The translations under genes were made by a program, and so were the position numbers. From assembly GCA_963783855.1 (NCBI GenBank), contig CAWAPE010000004.1, forward strand, positions 124,001 through 188,000: a DNA stretch of 64,000 bases. The letters are read 5' to 3'. The notes beneath the pieces were generated by a model. It was not told the origin of the DNA and searched no databases. It saw nothing but the letters and a program-made list of their open reading frames with translations. Below are positions 9,253-17,542 of this stretch, piece after piece. Position 1 is the first letter of the stretch; every line of letters starts with the position of its first letter. Origin of the DNA: JAKAGZ01 sp963783855. GTDB lineage: Bacteria; Bacteroidota; Ignavibacteria; Ignavibacteriales; Ignavibacteriaceae.

Positions 9253-9454
9253 TTTTCCTCTGGAATTTTACCTGTTTAGATTGAGATATTAAAAGCATCC
9301 CAATTTAAAAGATAATATGGCAAATTAACAAGGAGCCAGCATTCCTTGATGGAAAACTGGAATGGTAGTGATATAAAATTGATGACTTAGTTTACATAAT
9401 CAGTTGTAAAATATCACTTCAAACAATAAAGAACAATAATAACTAATAATAGCC

Positions 9455-9483
9455 TTGACTATACCATAATTATTTTGTATTAA
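9455..9483 (+). promoter_or_regulatory. Sigma-70-like promoter upstream of the 9525 gene
   Basis: TTGACT (9455-9460) and TATTAA (9478-9483) are separated by exactly 17 bp, about 40 bp upstream of the next start codon. The match is good by consensus, but AT-rich DNA produces chance matches. It does not fit the Bacteroidota TAnnTTTG box. Confidence 0.45.
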
Positions 9484-9524
9484 TTCTGACGTGTATCTGC
9501 AGCTTTAATAAAGGGGTATTCATT

Positions 9525-10283
9525 ATGAATAAACTTTTCAGCTTAACAAAACTTCTGCCCAGCCAGCACAATAAAGAAGAATTTTTCGATGAAATTTTTA
9601 AAGAAAAGGAAAAATGGGGACGTCTCTTGCGACTCATTGTCCTTTTCATTGCTCTAACATTTATCTACGGAATTGTAATGGGTATTTACAGCGGTCCGCT
9701 GCAGGCGCTAACGGCCGGCATAAAAGTACCTGTACTTTTCCTGCTTTCTTTACTGATTTGTTTCCCTGCATTTTTCGTTTTACAATTTATACTCGGTTCT
9801 AAAATGTTATTTTCCCAGATGGCAATTATAGTACTTTCCGGATTTGTCCTTGCTGCCGCCATCATGGTTTCCTTTGTACCAATAGTTGTACTGTTTGTTC
9901 TTACAGGCGGAAATTATTATTTCCTGCAGCTGCTTCACATAGTAATTTTCGTTATATCCGGCATCTTTGGCATGAAAACAGTCCTGGATGCTTTAAAATA
10001 TTCGTGCGAACAAAAAAATGTATACCCTAAAATCGGAGTAGAAGTATTCAGGTTCTGGGTTGTAATTCTTGCCTTTGTAGGAATTCAACTTGCGTGGAAT
10101 CTTCAACCTTTCTTAGCCGAAAAAGGAGCAGGTTATACATTGCTAAAAAAATATAAGGGCAATTTTTATACTGCTGTGATTTATTCCATTCAACAGCTAA
10201 CCAATCCTCCCGAAAAAGAACCTGCAAACCTGCCTGCTGCTAAACGACAGCTTTTTAATGATAAAACAAAAGTGGTGAAATAA
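9525..10283 (+). CDS. Polytopic membrane protein, YIP1-like
   Basis: 252 residues. A polar N-terminal part of about 38 residues is followed by roughly five or six transmembrane helices, including one near 43-63, others to about 150, and one near 172-192. The organisation resembles the YIP1/YIP1-like membrane family, whose bacterial function is unknown. AGGGG precedes the ATG at 9525. The HTH gene begins one base after the stop codon, so the two form an operon. A regulatory link to that HTH protein is inferred only from this arrangement. Confidence 0.55.
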   Translation: MNKLFSLTKLLPSQHNKEEFFDEIFKEKEKWGRLLRLIVLFIALTFIYGIVMGIYSGPLQALTAGIKVPVLFLLSLLICFPAFFVLQFILGSKMLFSQMAIIVLSGFVLAAAIMVSFVPIVVLFVLTGGNYYFLQLLHIVIFVISGIFGMKTVLDALKYSCEQKNVYPKIGVEVFRFWVVILAFVGIQLAWNLQPFLAEKGAGYTLLKKYKGNFYTAVIYSIQQLTNPPEKEPANLPAAKRQLFNDKTKVVK

Positions 10284-10284
10284 T

Positions 10285-10518
10285 ATGCCGGGCAATGAAA
10301 TTATGACTCTTGAAGAACTGGCTGCCTACCTGAAGGTAAAACCCCAGACCATCTACACCTGGGCGCAGGAAAAGAAAATTCCCGCGGCTAAGCTGGGAAA
10401 GGAATGGAGATTCAAGAGATCGATTATTGATGAATGGTTTAACCAGCATTTTGACGAAAAGTTTGATCACATTGTAAAAAAAGTGGTAGATAAAGGCAGC
10501 CGGGAAGACAGTGGATAA
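10285..10518 (+). CDS. Excisionase-family helix-turn-helix DNA-binding protein
   Basis: 77 residues. MTLEELAAYLKVKPQTIYTW (about 7-26) is the N-terminal HTH of the excisionase/MerR-like HTH_17 family, followed by the wing WRFKRSIIDEWF. Such proteins are small DNA-binding factors found with recombinases but also as stand-alone regulators. It is co-transcribed with the upstream membrane protein (1-nt spacing) and ends just before a strong terminator. The integrase remnant lies 0.6 kb away, but a functional link is not shown. Confidence 0.8.
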   Translation: MPGNEIMTLEELAAYLKVKPQTIYTWAQEKKIPAAKLGKEWRFKRSIIDEWFNQHFDEKFDHIVKKVVDKGSREDSG

Positions 10519-10555
10519 ATCTTCTGTAAGAGCTAATTTAGCTTTAACTAAAAAT

Positions 10556-10583
10556 AAAACCCCGCTTCGGCTAGGGGGTTTTT
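10556..10583 (+). terminator. Intrinsic terminator with UUCG tetraloop
   Basis: AAAACCCC pairs with GGGGTTTT, enclosing GC-TTCG-GC, and a T-run follows. It closes the membrane-protein/HTH operon and may also serve the convergent DUF4242 gene. Confidence 0.8.
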
Positions 10584-10600
10584 ATTTATTAAATTTACAA

Positions 10601-10876
10601 TTATACTTCTGATGTAGTTGGATCTATTATTGTTTTAACCTCTGAAATCTGGTTTGCAGGAAATCCTCCCTGCTTTGCATGCTCTTTAATCATATCGGCA
10701 TTTGGAGCTATGTAGACACAATATATTTTATCCCCCGCTACATAACTTTGTACCCACTGAATTTCCGGTCCCATATTCCTCAAAACATTGCACGATTTTT
10801 GTGATATTGCCTGCAACTCAATTGTTGATAAATTTCCCACCCCCGGTATTTCACGCTCTATTAAATATTTCGGCAT
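10601..10876 (-). CDS. DUF4242 / nickel-binding SCO4226-like small protein
   Basis: 91 residues beginning MPKYLIEREIPGVGNL. The pattern 'lieReiPGvg.ls.eel..i...s...l' and the later IYCVYIAPNADMIKEHA match the DUF4242 ferredoxin-like fold, whose studied member binds nickel. The start at 10876 is chosen because GGAG lies about seven bases upstream. A longer frame to 11026 exists, but its extra sequence is not protein-like. Monocistronic. The cellular role is unknown. Confidence 0.72.
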   Translation of the reverse strand: MPKYLIEREIPGVGNLSTIELQAISQKSCNVLRNMGPEIQWVQSYVAGDKIYCVYIAPNADMIKEHAKQGGFPANQISEVKTIIDPTTSEV

Positions 10877-11108
10877 TAACCACTCCGTTAAATTAATTAT
10901 AATTATGTATTTACTCCTCCCCTTTGATTCGCTTAAATTGCAAAGATAACCAAAAGAGATATAATAAAATTTAGATTTTGTAAACTTAGGCTCCTTAAAT
11001 GTGCAATAATTTTTAATGGCAATCAATAAAAATCTTTGGCATGGTGGTTTATTTTGTTTAGGGATTTTAATCTTGACGAAATGTAAGTAAACATTTTTTT
11101 TACTCTAA

Positions 11109-11382
11109 ATGCTGAAAAGGATTACACAAAGTTTTATATCTTACAAATTCAGTTGGTATATAAAGAATTCCGGTTTAAACCCAGAATTAAATTTCGATTC
11201 ACTCCGGCATACATTCTCATCTTGGTTAGTTCAGAGAGGAGTAAACATATCCGCTGTTTCAAAGCTGCTCGGACATTCAGGCATAAGAGTTACAGGAATC
11301 TATTCTCATTTCTCATTTAAGAGCTGAAGATTTACTTAATTCTGTTAATAAGCTGAATAATTTAAATAATATCAAGGTTTGA
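11109..11382 (+). pseudogene. C-terminal remnant of a tyrosine recombinase (integrase)
   Basis: Only the catalytic C-terminus remains. SLRHTFSSWLVQRGVNISA carries the conserved arginine, LGHSGI the histidine, and IYSH the nucleophilic tyrosine. The frame breaks right after the tyrosine: TCTCATT is present twice in tandem (11304-11310 and 11311-11317). Removing one copy restores the expected HLRAEDLLNSVNKLN tail ending at the TGA 11380-11382. The N-terminal half and the arm-binding domain are gone. It marks an old integration event and cannot be functional. Confidence 0.75.
11304..11317 (+). repeat. 7-bp tandem duplication that breaks the integrase frame
   Basis: TCTCATT occurs twice back to back within the IYSH region. 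One copy gives the normal recombinase C-terminus, and two copies give a +1 frameshift and a premature stop. Confidence 0.7.
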
Positions 11383-11435
11383 TTATATCAAACAATGAAC
11401 TAAAATGACAGTCGGCTTGATTACATTGTTAAACT

Positions 11436-11855
11436 TTAAATCTTTTTCTTTTCTTCAGTTATCTCAATTTCTACTTTACCTTTTTCGACTTTAAGATATA
11501 TTTCATTCATCTTAGTTGTATTTAAAACAATTGTTTTTCTATCATTTCTTATTTTTACATTTTCGTCAGTAATTTGGGGATCTAATATATAAGTCCTAAT
11601 ACTTTTGGGGCCTATTTCATTCTCAGGTCGTTCTTTTCCTTTAAAGTATGCACTTCTATAAAATATAGATTCTTTATCTAGAATATTATCCACGCAAATT
11701 ACTACTCTTTTGATTTTATTAATATCAATATTCACTTTTAACTCATTTCCTTCGCTAACTATCTGCTTAAAAGGGAGTTTAATATTTTTATCTTGCGAAA
11801 AGCAATTCATAGTAGCAACTAAAATTATAACCACTGCAAATATTGTTTTTCTCAT
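11436..11855 (-). CDS. Exported protein of unknown function
   Basis: 139 residues from the ATG at 11855, which has GGAGA upstream. MRKTIFAVVIILVATMNCFS is a signal peptide ending near FSQ, so the product is periplasmic or on the cell surface. The mature part is rich in Lys, Ile and Glu with alternating strands, possibly a small beta-rich domain. I do not recognise it. The longer reading to 11903 adds only an unlikely N-terminus. It stands alone between the integrase remnant and the broken YIP1-like gene. Confidence 0.55.
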   Translation of the reverse strand: MRKTIFAVVIILVATMNCFSQDKNIKLPFKQIVSEGNELKVNIDINKIKRVVICVDNILDKESIFYRSAYFKGKERPENEIGPKSIRTYILDPQITDENVKIRNDRKTIVLNTTKMNEIYLKVEKGKVEIEITEEKKKI

Positions 11856-11988
11856 TATTTTCTCCACTTTTCTTTTAAATGAGCGAAAATAAAACACAAG
11901 CACTGTGAGAAACTTTCATAGAGGATTTGATAAAACTATTAATGAAATTTAAATGCCCTTTAAAGTAGACACGCTGCCCCGGTGAATT

Positions 11989-12578
11989 TCAATATGCGCC
12001 TGCTAATCCGTACATACTCAAACCGAACGCTGCTAGGAAAATGCTTGTAAGAATCATAGCTATTAACCAGTAAACGATTACCATCACAACAAGAGAAATA
12101 ATGAAATAAATCGCGACTTTATCCTTTGGGGTTTTCATCATAGTTGGCAAACCGAGATACATTAGGTAAAGCCCATAAATGCCAAACAATGTGCCAAGCC
12201 ATCCGATAACCGGGAAAATTGCTAACATACCCCCGACTAGTGAGGGCGTATATGAATAAGCGACAAGTTGCATAGCTCTTCCGGAATCTTTGGTCGAGTC
12301 GAAATTCGGTGCAAGAGCATTGATTACAAAAGAACCTATGAAGATTGAGATAATAATTGAGAAGAACTGCACAAGCCCCATCGCAATTCCCCACTTAAAT
12401 GAAGTGTAAACGGAACCAATGACACCCAGCCGATAATGTTGGCAATGGCTACAAGGACAACCAGCGGCATGACATATGTTACCATAATTTGCTGGGTATC
12501 TGGAGTTTCAGAGGCAATAACAGGCCACTCTGTTTTAGGTGTTACGATAATATTCTTTGCACGCTCTACTAGGTTCAT
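11989..12578 (-). pseudogene. YIP1-family membrane protein with an internal frameshift
   Basis: The N-terminal part (12578 to about 12420, MNLVERAKNIIVTPKTEWPV... ending IANIIGWV) and the C-terminal part (from about 12420 to 11989, IGSVYTSFKWGIAMGLVQFF...) are in different frames. Joined, they make a typical YIP1-like protein of about 196 residues with a short amphipathic N-terminus and about five membrane helices. A single missing base near 12421-12424 explains the break. It may be a true mutation or an assembly error. The downstream part alone could start at an internal ATG but would lack the conserved N-terminus. Confidence 0.65.
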
Positions 12579-13055
12579 AATTCACTCCTCTTACTAATAA
12601 TTGTTGAGAAAGTAATTAAGTTTTTCCTTCTTCACCTTTACGCGGCATCAAAATTTTCTTCAAATTTTGCCGCGCTTTGTTGTATCCTGTTTAATATAGC
12701 AAATAAATTAAACAAAATTATTTAAAAATGTTTTTATTTTTTTTGAAAATCATTGAAATGCAAATGAGCATAAACCTGAGGGTATTTGTTAGAGTTCATT
12801 GATTTACTATTTATCTAACTTAAAAAATTAGTTACCATTTTAGTTACCTTAGATTCATTTTGAATTTCTAAAAAGTACTTAATAAAAAAATGCCAATTAT
12901 TAACTCAGAAGGTTGAATTTCCGAAGGGAACCCGTAGAAATTAAAATAAGCAAAGAGCTTTAAGATTTATTTGAATTTCGGCTATATTCAATGAATTTAT
13001 ATATCATCGGCTTTAAAAAGGAAAAGGGACGCTCGGTAAACGTCCCTTGAGAGTG
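12579..13055. other. Gene-free stretch with one strong hairpin
   Basis: No convincing gene in about 480 bp. At 12641-12674 there is a hairpin with arms CGCGGCA / TGCCGCG and an inner AAAATTT / AAATTTT extension, in the 5' leader side of the YIP1-like gene. AGTTACC occurs twice around 12830-12848. A short open stretch on the minus strand near 12870-12950 looks like the tail of a protein but has no start and no recognisable domain. Confidence 0.4.
13024..13048 (-). terminator. Terminator after tRNA-Phe
   Basis: Arms AAGGGACG / CGTCCCTT (8 bp) with a 9-nt loop lie 8 bp beyond the tRNA 3' end. A T-rich stretch follows on the minus strand. Confidence 0.7.
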
Positions 13056-13128
13056 TGGGCAGAGACGGAATTGAACCGCCGACACATGGATTTTCAGTCC
13101 ATTGCTCTACCGACTGAGCTATCTGCCC
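13056..13128 (-). tRNA. tRNA-Phe (anticodon GAA)
   Basis: A 73-nt cloverleaf. Acceptor GGGCAGA pairs with TCTGCCC. The D-arm has GCTC/GAGC, the anticodon stem is ATGGA/TCCAT around CTGAAAA with anticodon GAA, and the T-arm is GGCGG-TTCAATT-CCGTC. The discriminator is A, and CCA is not encoded. It is followed by its own terminator. No integration remnant touches its 3' end. Confidence 0.95.
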
Positions 13129-13224
13129 ATCAACCTGCTTTACAGCCGGTTAAATTTTCAGAGTCCAAAAATATAGATTTTTATTCAAATCTCAAATCTT
13201 TTATGTAAAAATCTTTTAACATAA

Positions 13225-13259
13225 ATAAGCCCGGTCAATTTTACACCGACCGGGCTTAT
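13225..13259. terminator. Strong intrinsic terminator
   Basis: A perfect 12-bp stem (ATAAGCCCGGTC / GACCGGGCTTAT) with an 11-nt loop. It lies just past the stop of the cDPGS-like gene, which ends the glmS-containing minus-strand run. Confidence 0.8.
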
Positions 13260-13280
13260 AATCTTAAGGTAAATCAGTAT

Positions 13281-14600
13281 TTAGATTATTCCTTTATCTT
13301 TCAATACAGATTCAACAGTTACTGCACCAATTTCCTGAAGTTCATAGCGAACCCTGGTATTTGGTTTATTAATTTTAATAATTCTTGAAAGATTAATCGG
13401 TGTTCCGATTACAACTGAATCACATTTTGTTTTATTTATTGTTGTTTCAAGATCTTTCATCTGCTGATTTCCATATCCCATTGCCGGCAATAACCTTCCG
13501 ATTTTAGGATATTTTTTATAGGTCTCAGTAATAGATTTTACAGTAAATGGTCTCGGGTCAACAATTTCTGCTGCGCCGTAATTCCATGCTGCAACCATTC
13601 CTGCTCCGTACTGCATTTCACCGTGTGTTAATGTAGGACCGTCTTCAACAACAAGAACTTTTTTATTTGTAATAACATTTGGTTTATCAACAAATATTGG
13701 TGAAGCAGCTTCAATAATTTGTGCCTTCGGGTTAATAGCACGGATATTATTTCTTACTTCGGTAATGTTTTCCGGACTAGCTGAATCTATTTTATTTATA
13801 ATTACAGCATCAGCAAGTCTTACAGAAGTATTGCCAGGATAATATCTCATTTCGTGGCCTGCTCTGTGTGGATCAGCGACAGTGAATGTTACATCAGCTT
13901 TGTAAAATGACATATCATTATTGCCACCGTCCCATATAATTACGTCCGCTTCTTTTTCGGCTTCTCTTAAAATTGCTTCGTAATCAACTCCCGCATAGAT
14001 TACACTTCCCATAGCAATATGCGGTTCGTACTCTTCCATTTCCTCAATTGTACATTTGTGTTTTTTAAGATCAGCAATTGAAGCAAATCTTTGGACTTTC
14101 TGTTTTGCAAGATCGCCATAAGGCATTGGGTGTCTGATTGAAACCACTTTTTTGCCTGCTTTACGAAGAAGTTCAACTACTCTTCGGGAAGTTTGAGATT
14201 TTCCGCTACCAGTTCTTACTGCAACAACAGATATTACAGGTTTGGTGCTTTTAAGCATTGTTTCTTCAGCACCAAGTAACTTGAAAGAAACACCTGCTGC
14301 ATTAACAATTGATGCTTTCGTCATTACGTATTCAAATTTTACATCCGAATATGAAAAAACTACTTCATCAACTTTAAGTTTTTTAATTAAGGAAACCAGA
14401 TCTTTTTCATCATAAATCTTAATTCCTTTTGGATACAATTTACCTGCAAGCACTGCCGGATAACTTCTTCCATCAATATTTGGAATTTGTGTTGCTGTAA
14501 AAGCTACAACATTATACTTTTCATTATCGCGATAGTATACATTGAAATTATGGAAGTCACGTCCAGCTGCTCCCATTATAAGTACATTAGTTTTAGACAT
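13281..14600 (-). CDS. COG2403 GTPase, cyclic 2,3-diphosphoglycerate synthetase family
   Basis: 439 residues. The N-terminal Rossmann-like part (MSKTNVLIMGAAGRDFHNFN) is followed by a P-loop, RTGSGKSQ (129-136), then DGGNND near 225 and NKID near 268. This layout is that of COG2403, which includes archaeal cyclic 2,3-diphosphoglycerate synthetase. The bacterial members have no agreed function. The product could make cDPG or a related phosphorylated metabolite, which is only an inference. GAGGGG precedes the ATG. It follows glmS on the same strand at 37 bp and is probably co-transcribed with it. Confidence 0.72.
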   Translation of the reverse strand: MSKTNVLIMGAAGRDFHNFNVYYRDNEKYNVVAFTATQIPNIDGRSYPAVLAGKLYPKGIKIYDEKDLVSLIKKLKVDEVVFSYSDVKFEYVMTKASIVNAAGVSFKLLGAEETMLKSTKPVISVVAVRTGSGKSQTSRRVVELLRKAGKKVVSIRHPMPYGDLAKQKVQRFASIADLKKHKCTIEEMEEYEPHIAMGSVIYAGVDYEAILREAEKEADVIIWDGGNNDMSFYKADVTFTVADPHRAGHEMRYYPGNTSVRLADAVIINKIDSASPENITEVRNNIRAINPKAQIIEAASPIFVDKPNVITNKKVLVVEDGPTLTHGEMQYGAGMVAAWNYGAAEIVDPRPFTVKSITETYKKYPKIGRLLPAMGYGNQQMKDLETTINKTKCDSVVIGTPINLSRIIKINKPNTRVRYELQEIGAVTVESVLKDKGII

Positions 14601-14637
14601 AAGTGCCCCTCGTGTGTGTTATTATTTTTAGCATAAT

Positions 14638-16473
14638 TTATTCTACAGTTACGCTCTTTGCTAAATTTCTTGGTTGATCTACATTTAATCCTTTTTTAAC
14701 GGCAATGTGGTAAGCCAGTAACTGCAAAGGAATTACAGTTAACAATGGTGTCAACATTCTGATTGTATCAGGAATTTTAATTGAAAAATCCACTAGTTCA
14801 TCAATTGTATTATCACCTTCACTTGCAATGGCGATAATTTTGCCATTACGTGCTTTTACTTCCTGAATATTGCTGATAATTTTATCATAAGTAGAATCTT
14901 TCGGTGCAATAAAAATTGCCGGCATATTATCATCAATTAGTGCAATTGGCCCGTGTTTCATTTCCGCAGCCGGGTAACCTTCTGCGTGTATATATGAAAT
15001 TTCCTTCAACTTTAATGCACCTTCAAGTGCTACTGGGAAATTATATCCCCTTCCCAGATACAGAAAATTTTTAGCGTCTTTAAAGTGCTCAGCAATTTTT
15101 TCAATTTCATCATTAAGTTGAAGGATCTTAGAAATTTTTCCCGGGATAGCATCAAGCTCTTTTGCAATGTTTTTTCCGTCAACCAAACTCATATTGTTTT
15201 TTCTGGCAATCAAAAGAGTTATAAGAGAAAGTACAACAAGCTGAGATGTGAATGCTTTAGTTGATGCTACACCAATTTCTGATCCGGCGTGAGTATAAAC
15301 TCCGGCGTGTGTTTCGCGGGCTATTGAAGAACCAACGACATTACAAATTCCAAGACATAAAGCTCCGCGTATTTTTGCCTCACGCAATGCTGCAAGTGTA
15401 TCAGCTGTCTCTCCACTCTGAGAAATAAAAATTATTGCATCATCTTTATTTACAATCGGGTTTCTGTATCTGAATTCAGAAGCATATTCTACTTCTGTTG
15501 GAATCCTGGCAAATTGTTCGAACATATATTCACCAACCAGTCCGGCATGCCAGGAAGTACCACAAGCGGAAATAATAATCCTTTTACAATTTGAAAGCTG
15601 CTTGGCGACATTTTCAAGTCCACCCAGTTTTGCAGTACCATTTTTTTCAATAATTCTTCCGCGCATTGAATTACAAACTGATTCGGGCTGGTCCATAATT
15701 TCTTTTAGCATAAAATGCGGGAAGCCGCCTTTATCCAGTTCGTCTATTGTCATGCTGATTTCGTGAACTTCTTTCTTTATTTCGCCATCTTCTTCCAGGT
15801 TTTTCGTAATGAATTTGTCTTTAAAAATTTCTACCACTTCCCCGTCTTCAAGGTAAACAACCTGATTGGTGTGAGCTACAATTGCGGAAACATCTGAAGC
15901 CAGGTAATTTTCGCCGTTGCCGATTCCAAGCACAAGAGGTGAACCTTTTCTTGCAGCAATTATTTTATCTGGTTCGCCGGTATAAACTATAGCAAGCCCG
16001 TAGGTGCCTTCAATCTCAGCTAAAGCCGCTTTGGTAGCATCAAAAAGCGACATCCCGGACTTAATAAAATTATCTATTAAATGTGGAATAACTTCCGAAT
16101 CTGTTTCTGTTACAAACACATATCCTTTTTTCTTAAGAGCTTCTCTTATAGTCCTGTAATTTTCTATGATGCCGTTGTGGATAACAAAAATAGTTTTGTC
16201 AGTATTGAAATGTGGATGTGCATTTACTTCATTTGGTTGGCCGTGTGTTGCCCAGCGTGTATGAGCTATTCCGAGTTTAGTATTCAGGTTTAACTTGGAA
16301 ATTTCTTTTTCGAGGATCGAAACCTTACCCTTTTTCTTTACAACTTCAGATTTACCGTTGTCAATTATACCTATGCCCGCAGAATCATAACCACGGTACT
16401 CAAGTCTTTTCAAACCATTAATTAAAATCGGCACACAATTTTTTTCACCAATATATCCGACTATTCCGCACAT
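14638..16473 (-). CDS. glmS: Glutamine-fructose-6-phosphate aminotransferase (GlmS)
   Basis: 611 residues, full length. It makes glucosamine-6-phosphate from fructose-6-phosphate and glutamine, the first step of UDP-GlcNAc synthesis for peptidoglycan and lipid A. The N-terminal nucleophile is Cys2 (MCGIVGYIG), with HTRWATHG and the NAHPH substrate loop in the glutaminase domain. Two SIS domains follow (SQSGETADT in the first), and the C-terminus LAKSVTVE is the family's conserved end. GAGG lies upstream of the ATG at 16473. No glmS-ribozyme-like leader is evident in the roughly 110 bp upstream. Confidence 0.95.
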   Translation of the reverse strand: MCGIVGYIGEKNCVPILINGLKRLEYRGYDSAGIGIIDNGKSEVVKKKGKVSILEKEISKLNLNTKLGIAHTRWATHGQPNEVNAHPHFNTDKTIFVIHNGIIENYRTIREALKKKGYVFVTETDSEVIPHLIDNFIKSGMSLFDATKAALAEIEGTYGLAIVYTGEPDKIIAARKGSPLVLGIGNGENYLASDVSAIVAHTNQVVYLEDGEVVEIFKDKFITKNLEEDGEIKKEVHEISMTIDELDKGGFPHFMLKEIMDQPESVCNSMRGRIIEKNGTAKLGGLENVAKQLSNCKRIIISACGTSWHAGLVGEYMFEQFARIPTEVEYASEFRYRNPIVNKDDAIIFISQSGETADTLAALREAKIRGALCLGICNVVGSSIARETHAGVYTHAGSEIGVASTKAFTSQLVVLSLITLLIARKNNMSLVDGKNIAKELDAIPGKISKILQLNDEIEKIAEHFKDAKNFLYLGRGYNFPVALEGALKLKEISYIHAEGYPAAEMKHGPIALIDDNMPAIFIAPKDSTYDKIISNIQEVKARNGKIIAIASEGDNTIDELVDFSIKIPDTIRMLTPLLTVIPLQLLAYHIAVKKGLNVDQPRNLAKSVTVE

Positions 16474-16580
16474 TAATTAACCTCGATCTTAAGAAATACT
16501 TAAAATATAACTTACTAAGTTCCCTAAAATAAACCCGACATTCAACCCGAACTGTATTTTTCAGGAATGCAAATCTATTA

Positions 16581-17525
16581 TCAACCTTTAAAACTATTTT
16601 TAAAGTACTCTATCGTTATTTTTAGTCCTTCTTCTCTATCAACTTGAGGGGACCAACCTAATAATTTCTTTGCCTTGGTAATATCGGGCTGTCTGACTTT
16701 CGGATCATCTTCCGGTAAAGGCTTATAAGTAATTTTACTTTTAGAGCTCATCAATCTTATAATTTCTTCAGCAAATTCTTTAATAGTAATTTCTACAGGA
16801 TTTCCTATGTTAACCGGATCATTTTCTTTTGAGAGCAACAATTTGTAAATGCCATCCACAAGATCAGAAACGAAACAAAAGCTTCTGGTCTGAGAGCCAT
16901 CGCCAAACACAGTAATATCTTCACCACGTAAAGCCTGACCAACAAAAGCCGGTAATGCCCTGCCGTCGTCAAGTCTCATTCGTGGTCCGTAAGTATTAAA
17001 TATTCTTACTATTCTGGTATCAACTCCGTGGTATCTGTGATAAGCCATTGTAATTGCTTCTGCAAATCGTTTAGCTTCATCATAAACTCCCCTCGGACCA
17101 ATGGGATTTACATTTCCCCAGTAATCTTCTTTCTGCGGGTGTATATCAGGATCACCATAAACTTCTGAAGTTGAAGCAAGCAGCATTCTTGCTTTTTTTT
17201 CTTTTGCAAGTCCAAGGACTTTATGAGTACCCAACGAACCAACTTTTAAAGTCTGAATAGGAAGTTTTAAATAATCTATAGGGCTGGCAGGCGAAGCAAA
17301 GTGAAGAATATAATCTACTTTACCTGGAAGAAATATGAAATTAGTGATATCATGTTTAATAAAACTAAAATTTTCGTTCCCGAAAAGATGACTTATATTA
17401 TTTGTATTTCCGGTTATAAGATTATCAATTGCAATTACTTTAAAACCTTCTTTAAGAAATTTGTCACATAAATGTGAGCCCAAAAATCCGGCTCCACCTG
17501 TGACAACTACCGTTTCTTTTGACAA
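16581..17525 (-). CDS. NAD-dependent UDP-glucuronic acid decarboxylase-like (UDP-xylose synthase)
   Basis: 314 residues of the extended short-chain dehydrogenase family. GGAGFLGSHLCDKF is the NAD-binding glycine motif. TSEVYGDP and YDEAK give the catalytic Ser/Thr-Tyr-Lys triad. The RIFNTYGPRM and GDGSQTRSFCFVSDLVDG stretches are those of UDP-glucuronate decarboxylase (UXS), which yields UDP-xylose for surface polysaccharides. A UDP-glucose 4-epimerase is less likely given these motifs. The start is TTG at 17525, with GGAGG five bases upstream. It lies downstream of ftsX on the same strand, with 17 bp between. Confidence 0.85.
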   Translation of the reverse strand: MSKETVVVTGGAGFLGSHLCDKFLKEGFKVIAIDNLITGNTNNISHLFGNENFSFIKHDITNFIFLPGKVDYILHFASPASPIDYLKLPIQTLKVGSLGTHKVLGLAKEKKARMLLASTSEVYGDPDIHPQKEDYWGNVNPIGPRGVYDEAKRFAEAITMAYHRYHGVDTRIVRIFNTYGPRMRLDDGRALPAFVGQALRGEDITVFGDGSQTRSFCFVSDLVDGIYKLLLSKENDPVNIGNPVEITIKEFAEEIIRLMSSKSKITYKPLPEDDPKVRQPDITKAKKLLGWSPQVDREEGLKITIEYFKNSFKG

Positions 17526-17542
17526 CTTCTCCTCCGCATCAT

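Noticed and set aside
10877..11026. N-terminal extension of the DUF4242 protein
   Set aside because: The added residues are not conserved-looking, and a well-spaced GGAG supports the internal ATG at 10876.
12870..12960. Tail of a protein-coding gene on the minus strand
   Set aside because: A short open stretch without start codon, ribosome binding site or recognisable domain.
13056..13128. tRNA-Phe as attachment site for the nearby integrase remnant
   Set aside because: No repeated 3' tRNA fragment was seen, and the remnant is almost 2 kb away.
16474..16580. glmS ribozyme/riboswitch upstream of glmS
   Set aside because: The roughly 110-bp spacer shows no conserved glmS-ribozyme core that I can recognise and the family is mainly from Firmicutes.
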